A DNA stretch of 64,000 nucleotides, taken from Anaspis maculata. Its lineage: Eukaryota; Arthropoda; Insecta; Coleoptera; Scraptiidae. The stretch covers positions 53,686,012 through 53,750,011 of the forward strand of contig OX421965.1 of assembly GCA_949128115.1 (NCBI GenBank). Reading direction: 5' to 3'. Within the stretch, counting starts at the first letter, position 1, and each line of letters begins with the position of its first letter. The translations under genes were made by a program, and so were the position numbers. The notes beneath the pieces are model-generated. The model searched no databases. It saw nothing but the letters and a program-made list of their open reading frames with translations, and was not told the DNA's origin. Positions 47,098 to 58,664 of this stretch are shown piece after piece.

Positions 47098-47129
47098 CTG
47101 ATGAGGCCCGAAAGGTCGAAACACGTGTC
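47098..47129 (+). ncRNA. Hammerhead-ribozyme-like catalytic core (type I)
   Basis: CTGATGA (47098-47104) is followed by stem II GGCC/GGTC (47105-47108 with 47114-47117, one G-U pair) closed by a CGAAA loop. Then come GAAA (47118-47121), a 2-bp stem III AC/GT with loop ACGT, and the expected cleavage C at 47129 in a GTC context. All core nucleotides of the hammerhead are present in the right order. Very short stem III is known from Penelope-like and retrozyme hammerheads in animals, which act as dimers. Stem I is weak: only the first two pairs (47097 with 47130, 47096 with 47131) form. It may be a decayed or 5'-replaced copy. Confidence 0.6.
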
Positions 47130-47169
47130 TGATATTTCTTTTCTGGCTTTATATGAGCATTCGATGGTA

Positions 47170-47378
47170 CAGTTGGGAGCGAAATGATTCATACGGCATC
47201 GCTAGGAAATCGGCTGGATTTCAGAAATGTTAGCAGCTTGGATTGTTCTTGAATGCCAGTTTTGATAACGATCAATTTTTAATCAAAACTGGCATTCAAA
47301 AACAATCCAAGCAGCTAACATTTCTGAAATACAGCCGATTTCTTAGCGGTGCCGTATGAATCATTTCGCTCCCAACTG
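47170..47378. mobile_element. TA-flanked 209-bp palindromic MITE
   Basis: TA (47168-47169) then CAGTTGGGAGCGAAATGATT; right end its reverse complement and TA (47379-47380). The arms are almost identical along nearly their whole length, with AATCGGCTG, CAGAAATGTTAGC and AAAACTGGCATTC, and the loop is about 20 bases. It lies 40 bases after the hammerhead core. Confidence 0.9.
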
Positions 47379-47523
47379 TACATAGACTAAGTGAAAATTC
47401 CCAATTATCTTCGAAAAACTCAAGCAAAATTCATTGTAGTTTTAGTTAATTGTAGACAAAATAATAGCTTACTTTCATACACTATTTATTACTGCTCTAT
47501 TATAATCACACGTCAAGTACCTA

Positions 47524-48233
47524 TAGGGCGTTTATTTGAAAAGTTGTCCCTCCTGATTACTTGCCGCCAAAACTTTTCATAGAAAAATGCCGAAACAGGT
47601 CGATTTTTGTTACGAGGAAGACATCTAAGGGACATATTACCAAATTTTTATCTTCAACCCCTTCGTCCCCACCCCACCCTACATTGAAATTTCAAATAGC
47701 ATTACCTGTTGTGATACATCAGATTTAAGGCAATAACATTCTTCTTCCGTCAAACATTTGTATTTTTTTAAACCACCCCCACCCTGGTAAAAATCCCCTC
47801 TTTGTTATTGAAAGGAAACTTTCTCCCCTAGAAACTCACGATTCTTGAGAAATAGACTTTTCAGCAAAAACACGTCGATTTTTATTTCAATGCGGTCATC
47901 TAGACACGTTTGACCAAATTTTCATCTTGATACTCTTCGCCTCCAGCCTACCCTACTCCAAAATTTCACATAGCATTACCGATCTCGTGATACTTACATA
48001 AAATGGAAAGCAATAAAACATTTTTCCGACAAACATATTTCAATTTTTTTTGAACCACCTCTTTGGTCTTAAAAGTGTCATATAGTGGAAAATAAGGGTT
48101 GAAGATAAACATTTGGCAGTATGTGTCCTAGATGTCCCCCTCGAAACAAAAATCGAACTATTTCGGCGTTTCCCTGTGAAAAATTCCGACTGCAAGAGAT
48201 CAGGGGTGACAACTTTTCAAATAAATACCCTGG
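47524..48233. mobile_element. Inverted-repeat element, family A copy 2
   Basis: Ends are TAGGGCGTTTATTTGAAAAG on the left and, in reverse complement, CCAGGGTATTTATTTGAAAA on the right; both go on to GTTGTC and a CCCCTGATC/CCTCCTGAT word. The interior, with GACATCTAAGGGACATATTA and CCCCTTCGTCCCCACCC, is clearly related to 19668-20378. Exact ends are uncertain by a few bases. Confidence 0.65.
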
Positions 48234-48236
48234 TAT

Positions 48237-48490
48237 ATCGTCGCACGTGAATATCGCTCACTTCGCTGATGTGCTCACTGTCGCTGTAAGTTCAAATCTT
48301 ACCTGCTCCCTGGCTACTATGCCACTGTTATATACTCTCGTCGTCTATTCGAGAATATTCCAGCTTCTTCCGGACCATGGTTCATTGTTGTTCCGGTATA
48401 TATTGTTGTTGTCCGGCAATCTGTTGGCGAGACCTCTAGAAAATATCATCAGCTTCGCGAATATCTTGGCACGCTTTCTCTTCATCAAGT
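48237..48490 (+). repeat. tRNA-derived SINE candidate
   Basis: GTAAG-TTCAAAT-CTTAC (48288-48304) forms a perfect five-pair T-arm with a seven-base loop, and AGTTCAAATCT fits a Pol III B-box. An A-box-like TCGCTCACTTCG lies about 30 bases upstream. The head is followed by CCTGCTCCCTGGCTACTATG and then the CGAGAATATTCCAGC tail also seen at 38.95 and 24.53 kb. This head-plus-repeated-tail layout fits a SINE. No A-tail or target duplication is clear. Confidence 0.5.
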
Positions 48491-50000
48491 TTCGTAAACG
48501 TAACAGATTTTTCTCAAGTTTTCAGTTGAAGTGTATAGCAGGTGGTGCTCACAATTCATCGCTCCTACCGGCTCCTACACTTAAAAATATCGCCTTTATT
48601 TTGCTGAGGAAAAAAAAACAAAAGTGACCGACTGGTAATAATTAACGTTGATTGATTGAATTTCCATGCGAATTCTCACTACTCACGGAGCTGGACCTTT
48701 GGAGATGAACCCAGCTTTGATAAAACGAAAAGACGAAAGATAATGTTCGATAATTTTGTGATGAATAATGATCTCGTCAAGCCAATCCCTTACCTACGTT
48801 GATAATCTCTAATGCTGAGGTAACGAGCCTATTCATGAAGTTGTAAACATGTTTTCCTCGTTATTTTTCGACGACTGAAGTCAAAATCAAAGATGTGTAT
48901 ACGCAAGCATGTGGCGTCAATAAAAACAAAAGCTGTTGAACAGAAACAAAATGCTCCGACAGTGGCGCGGTATTCCTAATTCTAATTGTTGTTGCAATCC
49001 GCAGAGCTCTTTATTGCCGCAGTTAAATCGAGAATGGAATTTCGGGGGCACTAAGCACACTTGTTCTCCGTTGGAATTTCAGCGATCCATAATATATCGC
49101 GAGCGCAAGGGACAGGGGTTGTTTCGAAATATATATACGCCTAAATCATCCCGCGCCCCTTCTGATGTCTAAACCTGTGGCTCATGTGTGTGCGGGGACG
49201 GATGTGGCGGCGTGATTTTTGCGTCAAACCCTCCCCCGCATTTCTTCACATCAGCTAACGTTCCGCCAAATTTGCCGGATTTGCACTTGACGGCGTCCAG
49301 GCTGAACTCTTCTTCTCTTCTACCCAATTTCGTTGTCTGCAGAGAAAATGAGCCATACTTTACAACACGAGTGGAAATTCGCCCTTGATGCGCGCGTGCT
49401 AGGTAGTTTTTTTTTTCATGTTCCATTCCAGTTCAAATCACCTGCTCTGCTTTGTGTACAAGATATCTGAGAAAATGAAACTCCTCCGCATGTTTAATAC
49501 GCAGCCTGGCCGCAGTAATTACTTAAGGAGTTTATTTTTCCAATTTGGCCGTTGAATTCCCGCCGGGTATGCTTAAAGCGACGCTTAAAAGCCACTTTTT
49601 TACACATCAAAGCTTCACGGGAACGCATTTTTTGCGTCAACCTGTATAGTGTGGAAAATTAGACATCTACAAAGAAATCGAGCATCGGATGTTTCCATTA
49701 ACATTCGGTACTTTTAATCCTCGTGGGTACCTACTTGACTACAGAGCTCTGACTTGCTCGTAACGTGTCCCCGTTAATTAATTATACGCGCAGCATGGTG
49801 CTTGAAAGCTGTGCTTATCAGGAGTTTTTTTTTACAATGTGGAAACCGTCACATCTCTCCTGCTTTACGTAATGGAAGTAATGGAAGTGCCGACGATGAC
49901 AGTAATAATTAACAAGCATCACGGCTTTTTTGTATCATTTGTATTACATTTTTATGTTATTGTTGTAACCTTTATTTCTATAACATAGAAATCTATAATA
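48491..50000. other. Unassigned sequence
   Basis: Overlapping frames of 66-85 codons on both strands around 49.17-49.43 kb have no domain. No repeat is recognised. Confidence 0.4.
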
Positions 50001-50111
50001 GCTGTATCACACTATACAATTTCTTGAACAATCTGCCAGTTAAACAATCAAGTAATTGTTTTTGACACTATTTTGGCAGATTGTACAAGAAACTGTGTAG
50101 TGTAATACAGC
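50001..50111. repeat. 111-bp palindrome, GCTGTATCACACTATACAAT ends
   Basis: GCTGTATCACACTATACAAT, TTCTTGAACAATCTGCC and the reverse complement on the right with a loop of about 35 bases. TA flanks only the left end. Confidence 0.75.
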
Positions 50112-50860
50112 TTTTCCTACGACCACCTACGAAAGTGACCCCTTTACACGCTATAGCACGTCAACCTACCCAACCTGTGCGTTATGTATAACGCACAGTT
50201 CATTTGGACCACAAAACAATACGAATTTTTGAACGACGAATTAATCACGATTTCGACAAACCGGCTTTCAATACCACGCCAACTCTGATTCACAAGCAAA
50301 TCAACAATAATTCGCATACCTACAGGACTGGCCTAAGTCATGTCCTCTCAACCGATAGTATGGGTTTGACATGCTTATATAATCTTATCTAAGGTCTCAC
50401 CCTAGCGGTGAGATGTATAAAAATGAAAATCCTACATAATTTCCTTTCAACAACAGTAATTGTAAAGTAATGAATGAAATTCTCACCTACACATGTAGAG
50501 CAGAATAATTCTTTGGTAGCAATGCAAATGTGACCACAAAAGATTGAATGGGTGTCCATTTAGATATCTTGAGCTGCACCAGCCCCATCCAATACACCAA
50601 AATACTTTAAATCAAGTAAACATACTAAAATGTCAAAATGACGGTTGAAATGTCACAAATGCAATTTCATTACTGGATTTTCAATTTTCTCACAGAGAGA
50701 CGTTGTTAATAAATGAAGTCCCATACACTTGCTGATGACCAAAACGTACCCTTCCCGGCTAGTAGCCGGGGCCTTAGGCCGCTATTGATCTTCCAAGGAT
50801 AAAAGAAATTGTTAATGTCCTTTCTTAATGACGGTTTTGGCCGGCTGACGAAAATACCTA
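50112..50860. other. Unassigned sequence
   Basis: Nothing recognisable. Confidence 0.4.
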
Positions 50861-50884
50861 GCTTGATGGTGGATGACGCCACCT

Positions 50885-50985
50885 CCGACCCTACCTGCTG
50901 CAACCAAGGAGAGCTGCAACAGGCGCGAGGCGTGTGTCCAGGGGGCGCGAGTTCGATTCCTGCGATTTCTTAATTTTTTTTTAAT
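50885..50985 (+). repeat. tRNA-like segment with B-box, possible SINE
   Basis: GAGTTCGATTCC near 50948-50959 fits a Pol III B-box and is followed by TGCG and then a T-rich run. The T-stem pairs only in part and no clear A-box is seen, so this is a weak call. Confidence 0.3.
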
Positions 50986-51518
50986 GAAAAAGATCATTTT
51001 TTATATTTTGAAAGCAATCTGAATTTGAAATACTGGTTTTTGATGGGATTGGGCATTTTTTGTATAAAGCTAAGCTTTTACAGAAACAATCAGATATTTG
51101 CTCTTTACAAAAAAAAACAAGGCACCCGTTTAGGCTAGCCGAGCTATGGGGCTAAGACCGTCTTCAACGATACAATGGTATTAACGTAATATAATATTAA
51201 AATATAATATTTATTTCCCATTTCAGCAACAGCAGAAAAAAATTACACTTTACAAAATAACACAACCACATACATCAACAAAGCACTAGCTGTACTGGGA
51301 AAAGAGTAAGCCTCACTTGAAGTTCCTCAAGGGAACTTTGTGTGTGAGTGCGATTGAATAGGCAACTATTGAAAATTCAAAAAACAGATACCTTAAATAC
51401 AAACGGATAAAAATTAATTTAAAAAAGAGGAAAATCAAAATTGAGCAGAAAAGTTAAAAATGAGGTGAAAAAAGTCAAAAATCAAAAATTGGGTCAAAAT
51501 CGATGGAGGTGGAACGCC
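50986..51518. other. Probable 3' flank of the retroelement remnant
   Basis: This lies downstream, on the minus strand, of the reverse transcriptase remnant and may be its 3' untranslated part. No motif marks its end. Confidence 0.3.
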
Positions 51519-51960
51519 TCAGAGCAGTGTGGGCAGCATTTCCTTGATGCCACCCATTAAAATCCACTCTTTCAGTTCTGCACACTTTTGCTTATGATTT
51601 TTAATATTTTTTATTGAGTCTGGCACTTGATTGAATAGCCTAGGAGCCAGATAAACAAAACAGTTTTGGCCGACGGTTTTTTGGGCTTTGGGATCAGCGA
51701 TTTTATTTTTGCTTCTCAAATTATGTTCGCAACTTTTCTTAGAGACATCACTCTGTTTAGATTGGTAAAGGAAGAGCTTTTCGGCATATATTTGCTTAAT
51801 TTTGTAGATGTTGTTTTCTCGTAAAAGTAATTCACTGCTGTAGTAAATACCTTTTTTGAACATTATTTTAAAGAGTTTTTTGTGAGTCTGACAAGGAGTA
51901 AAATGAAATAGTGAGTTTTCTGTGAATAAAATAGGTATGATGGAGATGAAAGTTCTTACC
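51519..51960 (-). pseudogene. C-terminal remnant of a non-LTR retrotransposon RT
   Basis: The minus-strand frame reads HKKLFKIMFKKGIYYSSELL, RENNIYKIKQIYAEKLFLYQ, then HNLRSKN and GQNCFVYLAPRLFNQVPDSI, ending LKEWIL. This order (…LY.....; H..TR..; G..S..Y.g..LWN.LP..I; FK..LK..L) is the region after the RT thumb in many arthropod non-LTR elements. The frame can be read upstream of the first ATG (51863) to about 51960, where a stop appears. The reverse transcriptase core is absent, so it is a fragment. It is a different family from the element at 24.8-27.5 kb. The function is lost. Confidence 0.6.
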
Positions 51961-53745
51961 CCTTATTTCAACATCGAAAAGGTCCTATTCCAAACATTTT
52001 TTGCTCTGCTCGTGTCTTTCAAACTTTCAAATTAGTTGAATAATCTCACATTTTTACCGCAAATCGCAGATGAGAGGTATTCTTACGTGTCACATACAGT
52101 TCCTGTTCTCCTTTAATTCCCTTTTCTTTGCATTAATGACTACTTATCTTATCTCAGGTCACATTTGGCAAATATGTCTCGATATCACTTCATTGAAGTT
52201 TCAGAGTAGGTATGTACTATTATTATTAATTTTTTGCCAAGCAACTTTCAAACAGTTTCCAAGCTAACAACAAAACAATAACGATACTTATTGTATGTGT
52301 GTACGTGTTTTATGTGTACTTTTTGTAATAATGCACCAAAATGATTTATTGCTGCGAAGACCTTTTTTTCTGGGCGAGGCTTCCTGTAAAACTGATGCAC
52401 TGGTTTGTTCTGTCGCACCGTGCAGACAAAGTTGATGGCTGACAACTGTGGTTGTAGTGTTGAACAAAACTTGAATATTTTACTGGAAGTTTTCAAAGTA
52501 ACGAAAATAAAGGGGGTCGAAGGACCACCTTTTTGATCCTCCATATTTTTAAAAATAAGAACCCTCAATTTTTTCAACGTTGTTCTGATGTAACGTAGAA
52601 TTGTGTTGTCCTCTCCACGAAATAAAACCAGTTTTTGTGGAACGAGTTTACTTAAGTTTCGGCCTCAGCATGAAGCTATTTTCAAAAAATAAATATAAAA
52701 TTAGCGGCTTTCTAAGCGACCGACCAACGCCGACGTCGAGAAAAAATGCAAAGATTTTTCTGATACTTTTGAAGCATTTCTGTAACTGCGGTTTAATTTT
52801 CAACCTCAAGTTTGTAAACATCCTGTATAATGCATTATTGGCAGTCGACCCAAATTTTTCGGGTGGAAGATATTCACCAGCTACCAGTGGGGCCATCTCG
52901 CGGTGATCGAATTCGCGAAGAAATATAAAGAATGGTTCCAGGATGGCTGCCTCGAGCTGGTTGTCGTCAATATGTGACATTTCTGTCAGAAACTTCTGAG
53001 GAAACTTCCTTTCCTCATTTATTGACCTCAAAAACAATCAAAAACTGCGAGTGCCATGGTATATTATGGTGTTGTTCATGGAAAATCTGTTATTTATTCC
53101 ATTAATAATAATCATGTCATATCGTAACGTATAAGTGGTATTCATTGATGTTATTTTGTTACAGGTGAGCAACTCGCAATTTAGTCAACAATCAACCACA
53201 ACTCCTGTTCGTAAGTAGGCACTTTATGGAATGTGTTTTCATTTTATTACACAACAGTGAGAGAGCTCGGTTTCTTTGGCAACGATCCAGAAACGTGACC
53301 AATTCTGCTTTCCCCGCTGAAATAGACCGTTTGTATGTGATCTTACCCAACCTGTAATTATTCTGTATGAAATACTAACTACTTATATGGATTTGTAATC
53401 CGGGGCGGTAGTGTACACACGCGTGTTAACGTCCATTATTGTATACTTGAACCTGTCAGACTCAAACCTTAACTCCGTAGTCTGCCAATCAATTCACTTC
53501 CATGCCTAAATTGTTTTGCGTCACTAACAATACAAATACATCGACCCATAGTCGAAATTTGAATTGGCGATGAATCAAGGTGGCAGCTTGGGCTGAGTCG
53601 CAGGGTAGTAAACCTCCTTGCGACAAAAAAATCAGTTGTGTCACCCCAAACTTCCCCAACGAGTAGCAACAAATAGATAGGAATTTTTTAATGAAACCGT
53701 CCCTTTGGGTGGGAAGTTAGAATTTGAGAAAAAGATGAAAGAATT
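51961..53745. other. Unassigned sequence
   Basis: The longest frame is 129 codons on the minus strand (52648-53037), overlapped by a 101-codon frame on the plus strand; neither has a domain. A host exon cannot be excluded. Confidence 0.35.
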
Positions 53746-53749
53746 GAGA

Positions 53750-54240
53750 TATTATCTCTAATAAGGGATTCATTCCTCGGAAAACCGGAATCGTGCCGAT
53801 TTTAATATGCTTTCGATATCGGTTTGACTTCTTTGAAAAAAGCCGAACGTTGAGCAGGACTGAATTTTTGAGTGAGGTCCTGCATAAAAAGCGAGTCGTC
53901 CTGGTCAAAATATGGGCGAGAGGCCCTCTCGGGTGGCAACGGCTAGGAGAAAGTTTGGACATTCATAACTCTCGGCTGCAAAATGGTGAAAGATTGCAAC
54001 TGCAGACTTAATTTGGCTCCTTTATTTTGTTGCTCCCTCCCAAATTTTGTTCGAATCCATCGCATAGATTTTGAATAATTAAATGGTAAAGTTTTGAACT
54101 TTGACATTTTTTATTATTTGACAGATGACAGATAGGACAATACTTTTTCACGGGCTTTCAAACGGAATGTCGCAAGTCAAGTTCCGTGAGATATAGCTTC
54201 TGTATTCTATAATCTTTTGATAGTAACACTTCCGTTTGAC
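53750..54240 (-). repeat. Second copy of the interior of the 5.58-7.28 kb element
   Basis: In reverse complement this segment follows 5960-6390: GACAGATGACAGATAGGACA, then the AAATGGTAAAGTTTTGAACT block, CTCTCGGGTGGCAACGGCTA, GAGTGAGGTCCTGCAT and GGAAAACCGGAATCGTGCC are all matched in order. The outer arms of the first copy are not recognised here, so it is partial. Confidence 0.8.
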
Positions 54241-54539
54241 AGATGACAGCCAAAAACTAATAGGCTCATTCGACGGTGAAACCATGTATCTATATCAAAT
54301 TTTAAGTCGGTCGGGTAGACGTTGCGGCTGTTATCGTGGAAGGTGGTTACATACCTGCATACACACATATACATAATATAGACATAGATAGGTATTAGGT
54401 ATAGACAGAGATCATTCTGGCAATGGTCTTAACCATCATAGGGGACCTCAAAACGGATATATCCGTCAAAATCTCGAAAAAAAATTTTAGCGCGTTCACA
54501 ATACTCCCTCTTCTCGTTGGGTGGTGGGTCGGGGAAGTA

Positions 54540-54887
54540 AAAAGAACAGAACAAGGTATTATGAACAAGAGGAAAGAGAACGACGATGGTATAACTCAGA
54601 AATATTACTTACGGCTAACATTTCTTCGCATAGCCGGAAATATTGAGATCCATCCTCGTCAGACAAGGAGTATGAACTTAAACGACGAAGAAGCCTGAAG
54701 CACAAGCGAATGGTGCTCTTTCTTTGTTTTTTTAGTTTTTCAATGTTTTTAAGCATTTTTTCAGTATCAATGTTTTCGGCTATGCAACATGAATGATAGC
54801 CATAAGTAATTAAGAAATACGTGTTCTAGGTAATACTATCATCGTTCTCCTCCCTCTTGTTAATTACCTTGTTCTGTTCTTTTTCAG
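54540..54887. repeat. Inverted repeat, AAGAACAGAACAAGGTA arms
   Basis: AAGAACAGAACAAGGTATTA followed by AACAAGAGGAAAGAGAACGA on the left is matched in reverse complement by the right arm near 54838-54887. The loop is about 230 bases. It may be a MITE; flanks are unclear. Confidence 0.65.
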
Positions 54888-55000
54888 TCTTGGGAATGGC
54901 TAAATAATAAAGGCGAAACGTCAACATAAGAAACAATTGTTTTTCTTGTTGTCCCTGTTATTGATTATATAAAACACCACTACAAAAATCATACACCGTA

Positions 55001-55138
55001 TTAACCGTATGATCAAAAACTTTCTTTCTCTATAGGCAGGCTGTGCCTGTGGTCTGGTCATTGGTAGGCAAACGAGGCTGATTTTGGCCAGACCACAGCC
55101 TGCCTAGAGGAGGGAAGTTTTTGATCATACAGTATTTT
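55001..55138. repeat. Hairpin with GGCAGGCTGTG core
   Basis: CGTATGATCAAAAACTT and then GGCAGGCTGTG with TGGTCTGG on the left pair with CCAGACCACAGCCTGCC and AAGTTTTTGATCATAC on the right. The core resembles that of the 42.3-kb palindrome. Confidence 0.7.
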
Positions 55139-56380
55139 AGGTACAAGGGAGTAAAAAACACATTAAAGTTGGAATTATTATGGTTGGAAGCGATGCATAA
55201 AATCACAACACTACCACTAGATAATTATAATTATCGAGCAGCTTACACATGGAGCAATCATGAGAGAAGTTGAGGAGCTTGTATTTCCAACGTGAAAGGC
55301 ATTGCGATACTCGTGTGCCAATTTCACCTTACCAACTTTGGTATAAAATTAACGTATCCCGAACGAGTAAATTTCCATCATCGACGGGGCCCTGTTCAGA
55401 CCAAAGTAAACATTTTCCAACCCGAAGATAAATGGCGCGCCCGTGGAAACGCTCTCTCGTGTTATTATCAAGATGGGTGCGAGGGGTAGAGGGTGGTACC
55501 TGCTTTGGGCATTAAGCGAATTCATTATTCAACCAGGTAATGAAGCAATGCATTTTAATGGAAAGGTTTCCTAAAAACGACAACTTAATGCTCTTCGGCT
55601 TGCGGTGATGTTGTTGTTGGTGGTGGTGGTAGTGATGATGATGATGGTTGGCGTCTGGTTCGGAAGGATGTGTAATTTTTTCAATTAAATTATGAAATTT
55701 ATCCAGAGGCTGTTACTTTCTGGTGCTGCTATAACGCGTAAAGAAAAACTGAGTTGATTTAATTTGCGAACATAAGCCTCCAGTTTCGTGATGTAAACTC
55801 TGTGCAGTGGCAACTATGGCCCCTATTGTCAGACCCGAACATTTGTATTGAACCCGAGTATTGTGGTTTTAGGGGAAACTAAGTTCGACTGGTGTCATTT
55901 TTCATGAAAAAGAAGAAAAATTAGACTCAGACCACTTGACGGAGACCAAAATAAATTGAGACTGAAAAGTGGCCTGCTGGAAGGTGGCCTCCTTCCAATA
56001 TTCGCGTGTTACACGTGGTTTACTTGGATGCTGAGCGAGCGACAAGCGAGGGCCCTCCGGACGGAGCGGGTGCGAAGCTGACTAAGGCATTTTGGCTTTC
56101 AACTCCGCCTTGGTGTCAATAACATAATCAGTACTGTCGAGTGATGAATAGCAAAAATAGTCTATTTCGAAATTAGTTCACTTAAAATCATTCCAATATT
56201 GGCCAATTTCAATAGGTTTGTGAATAGCATGCCCACTTGGTGAATTCAGTTTTTGTTCGCTCGCTATTGCAATATTTAAAACTGTCAGAAGCCGCTTAAA
56301 TGAATTGACTGACGCACACTGCTGGAGTTGGAGTACTATGATACACACACATAGGTACACACCCCAGACGTATTTTTCAG
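55139..56380. other. Unassigned; GTG/ATG triplet run
   Basis: A GTT/GGT/GAT triplet microsatellite spans about 55606-55648. Otherwise nothing is recognised. Confidence 0.45.
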
Positions 56381-57004
56381 CCCAGGCGGCAGATATTTTT
56401 TCCTTAAGCATCCGCCCGAGTTCTCCCGCCTTACCAAGTGCTCGCTATACCAAGTCCTCCGCCTTACCAAGTCCTCATTGGGGACGTGCTGTGCGCCAGA
56501 CTGCGCGAGCCGGCACATGGCCGGCACCATGCAGTTTCACACGTATCGCAAGTTTGCGCGCCAAATCATGTAGTAGATATACGACTGTCATAATTATTAT
56601 AAATCGTGATAGCCTGTAGTTTTAAATTCACTCTGCTGCTATCAGCGTTGTGTGCTCTCTGTCTCTGTGTTTTTTTCTTCAGTCCTGCCTAGATAGATGT
56701 AGTTTGTTTGTAGGTTTTGTTTTTACCATCGAGGAAACAAAAGTAATTGGCAATGAAATGATATACGACTCGATATACGAGTATATATTTATTTCAAACT
56801 ATACGAGCCGAATGCGAAGCAGGAGACTTCGAGGCATGGGAGAAAGATTTTGAATTTTAATCCAAGATGAACCAGACTGTATAGGTGGTTCATCCTAGCG
56901 TAATCATCCCATAGCAGTCTTACCGTTCAAGATTGAGAAAAAGATGTAGGATAAAAGTTATATGGTTTGATGAGACCTATAACCTAAAATTATTTCCAGC
57001 TATA

Positions 57005-58224
57005 CAGGTGTCCCATTTTGACGGGATTAACGGAACGTCATTTTTTTTTTATGGAGCACCTATGTTTTGTGGCATTTTTCTGTTCAGCTTCTTCAACTGA
57101 CTCATTTCTGTATTTTCGTTTTTCAATTATGTGGCAGTGCTACCAACTAAAAACAGAAAACTGGAAAAAATCGCTTTTCCACAGTTTTCTTAAAAAAATC
57201 GTAGCGGCCTTGATTTACGAAACTAAGGGATGAAACTTGACATGGTGATAGTCAAGTCAAAGACCAAAATTTCAATGTCAAAAAATTGCAATTTATAATT
57301 TTCAAAGTATCATAACTATTTTTTTTAAATGGCATGCGGCATGCCCCTAATTCTATAACGTTATCTGATAGATTTTTTCATCCTTTTATTTTTACTAGGG
57401 GCACCCCAACCTAAACTTTTTTTTTAGATAATCGGAAATTTTCACAAAATTTTGCTATTTTTTTTTGTTTTTTTTTTTTTCAAAATGGTATGCAGCTGTC
57501 AGTTAGTCAGTCTGAATATTGTCGAACAAAAAAAAAATGGTTTCAACGCAAAAAGACAACAAAGTGGAATCCTGGATATCTGGATTAATACCAGATTATC
57601 ATATCAATCATTGCCTCTCGCGTAAAGTCATTTTTCTTAGTTCGAGAATATTCAGACTGACTAACTGAGAGCTGCGTACTATTTGGCTTACCTGTCATTC
57701 ATCACGGCCAACTCAATTTTTTGGAAAGAAGCCAAAAAAATTAGCAAATTTTGTGAAAATTTCCGTTTATCTCGAAAAAATGAAGTATAAGGGTAGGGTA
57801 CCCCCCAGTAAAAATAAAAGAGGATGAAAAAAGCTATCAGATAACGTTATAAAATTAGGGGCATGCCGTTTAAAAAAAAATAGTTGATATACTTTGAAAA
57901 TTATAAAGTTTGATTTTTTTTTGTGAACACCCTGAATCAAAACATCGCATATTTTGACATTGAGATTTTAGTCATTGACTTGACTATCACCATGTCAAGT
58001 TTCATCCCTTAGTTTCGAAAAGCAAGCCCGCTACGATTTTTTTAAGAAAACTGTGAAAATGCGATTTTTTCCAGTTTTCTATTTTTAGTTGGTAGCACAC
58101 ACAATGGAGAAACAAAAATACAGAAATAAGACAGTTGAAAAAGCTGAATAGAAAAATGTAAGAAAATAGGTGTTTTATATAAAAAAAATGACGTTCCGTT
58201 AGTGCCGTCAAAGTGGGACACCTG
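57005..58224. mobile_element. TA-flanked palindrome, level 3 (CAGGTGTCCCA ends)
   Basis: TA (57003-57004) then CAGGTGTCCCATTTTGACGG; the right end in reverse complement is CAGGTGTCCCACTTTGACGG, then TA (58225-58226). Centre 57614.5, identical to level 2. Arms go on through AACGGAACGTCA and ATAACGTTATCTGATAG. Confidence 0.8.
57491..57676. mobile_element. TA-flanked palindrome, level 4 (GCAGCT..TCAGTTAGTCAG ends)
   Basis: TA then TGCAGCTGTCAGTTAGTCAG; right end in reverse complement CGCAGCTCTCAGTTAGTCAG, then TA. The inverted arms continue to CTGAATATT. Its centre (57584) is about 30 bases from that of levels 2 and 3. Confidence 0.75.
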
Positions 58225-58664
58225 TATAGCTGGAAATAATTTTAGGTTATAGGTCCCATCAAACCATATAACTTTTCCCCTACATCTTTTTCTCTATCTT
58301 GAACGGTAAGACCATTATGGGATGATTACGCTAGGATGGACCACCTGTACAGTCTGGTTCATCTTGGATCAAAGTTCAAAATCTTTCTCCCATTCCTCGA
58401 AGTCTCCTGCTTCGCATTCGGCTCGTATAGTTTGAAATATAACTCGTATATCATTTCATTGCCTATTACTTTTGTTTCCTCGGTGGTAAAAGGAAAACCT
58501 ACAACCAAACGACATCTAGGCAGGACTGAAAAAAAAACACAGAGACAGAGAGCACAGAACGCTGATAGCAGCAGAGTGAATTTAAAACTACAGGCTATCA
58601 CAAATTTTCAGCTCTTCTAAGCTTGTAACAAACAATTTTTGCCGGAATGTGCTCTTCACCCTCT

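Larger units (their letters stand above)
56882..58347. mobile_element. TA-flanked palindrome, level 2 (AGGTGGTTCATCC ends)
   Basis: TA (56880-56881), then TAGGTGGTTCATCCTAGCGT on the left; the right end in reverse complement reads CAGGTGGTCCATCCTAGCGT, then TA (58348-58349). Centre 57614.5. Confidence 0.75.

Noticed and set aside
48121..48627. 168-codon plus-strand frame
   Set aside because: It runs across the end of a MITE and the SINE candidate, so it is an accidental open frame in repeats.
52648..53037. 129-codon minus-strand frame
   Set aside because: Overlapped by a 101-codon frame on the other strand and without recognisable motifs.
54890..54930. GGCGAAACGTC segment resembling a hammerhead 3' box
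   Set aside because: The required CTGATGA box is not present upstream (the place is occupied by TTGGGAATGG), so the core cannot form.
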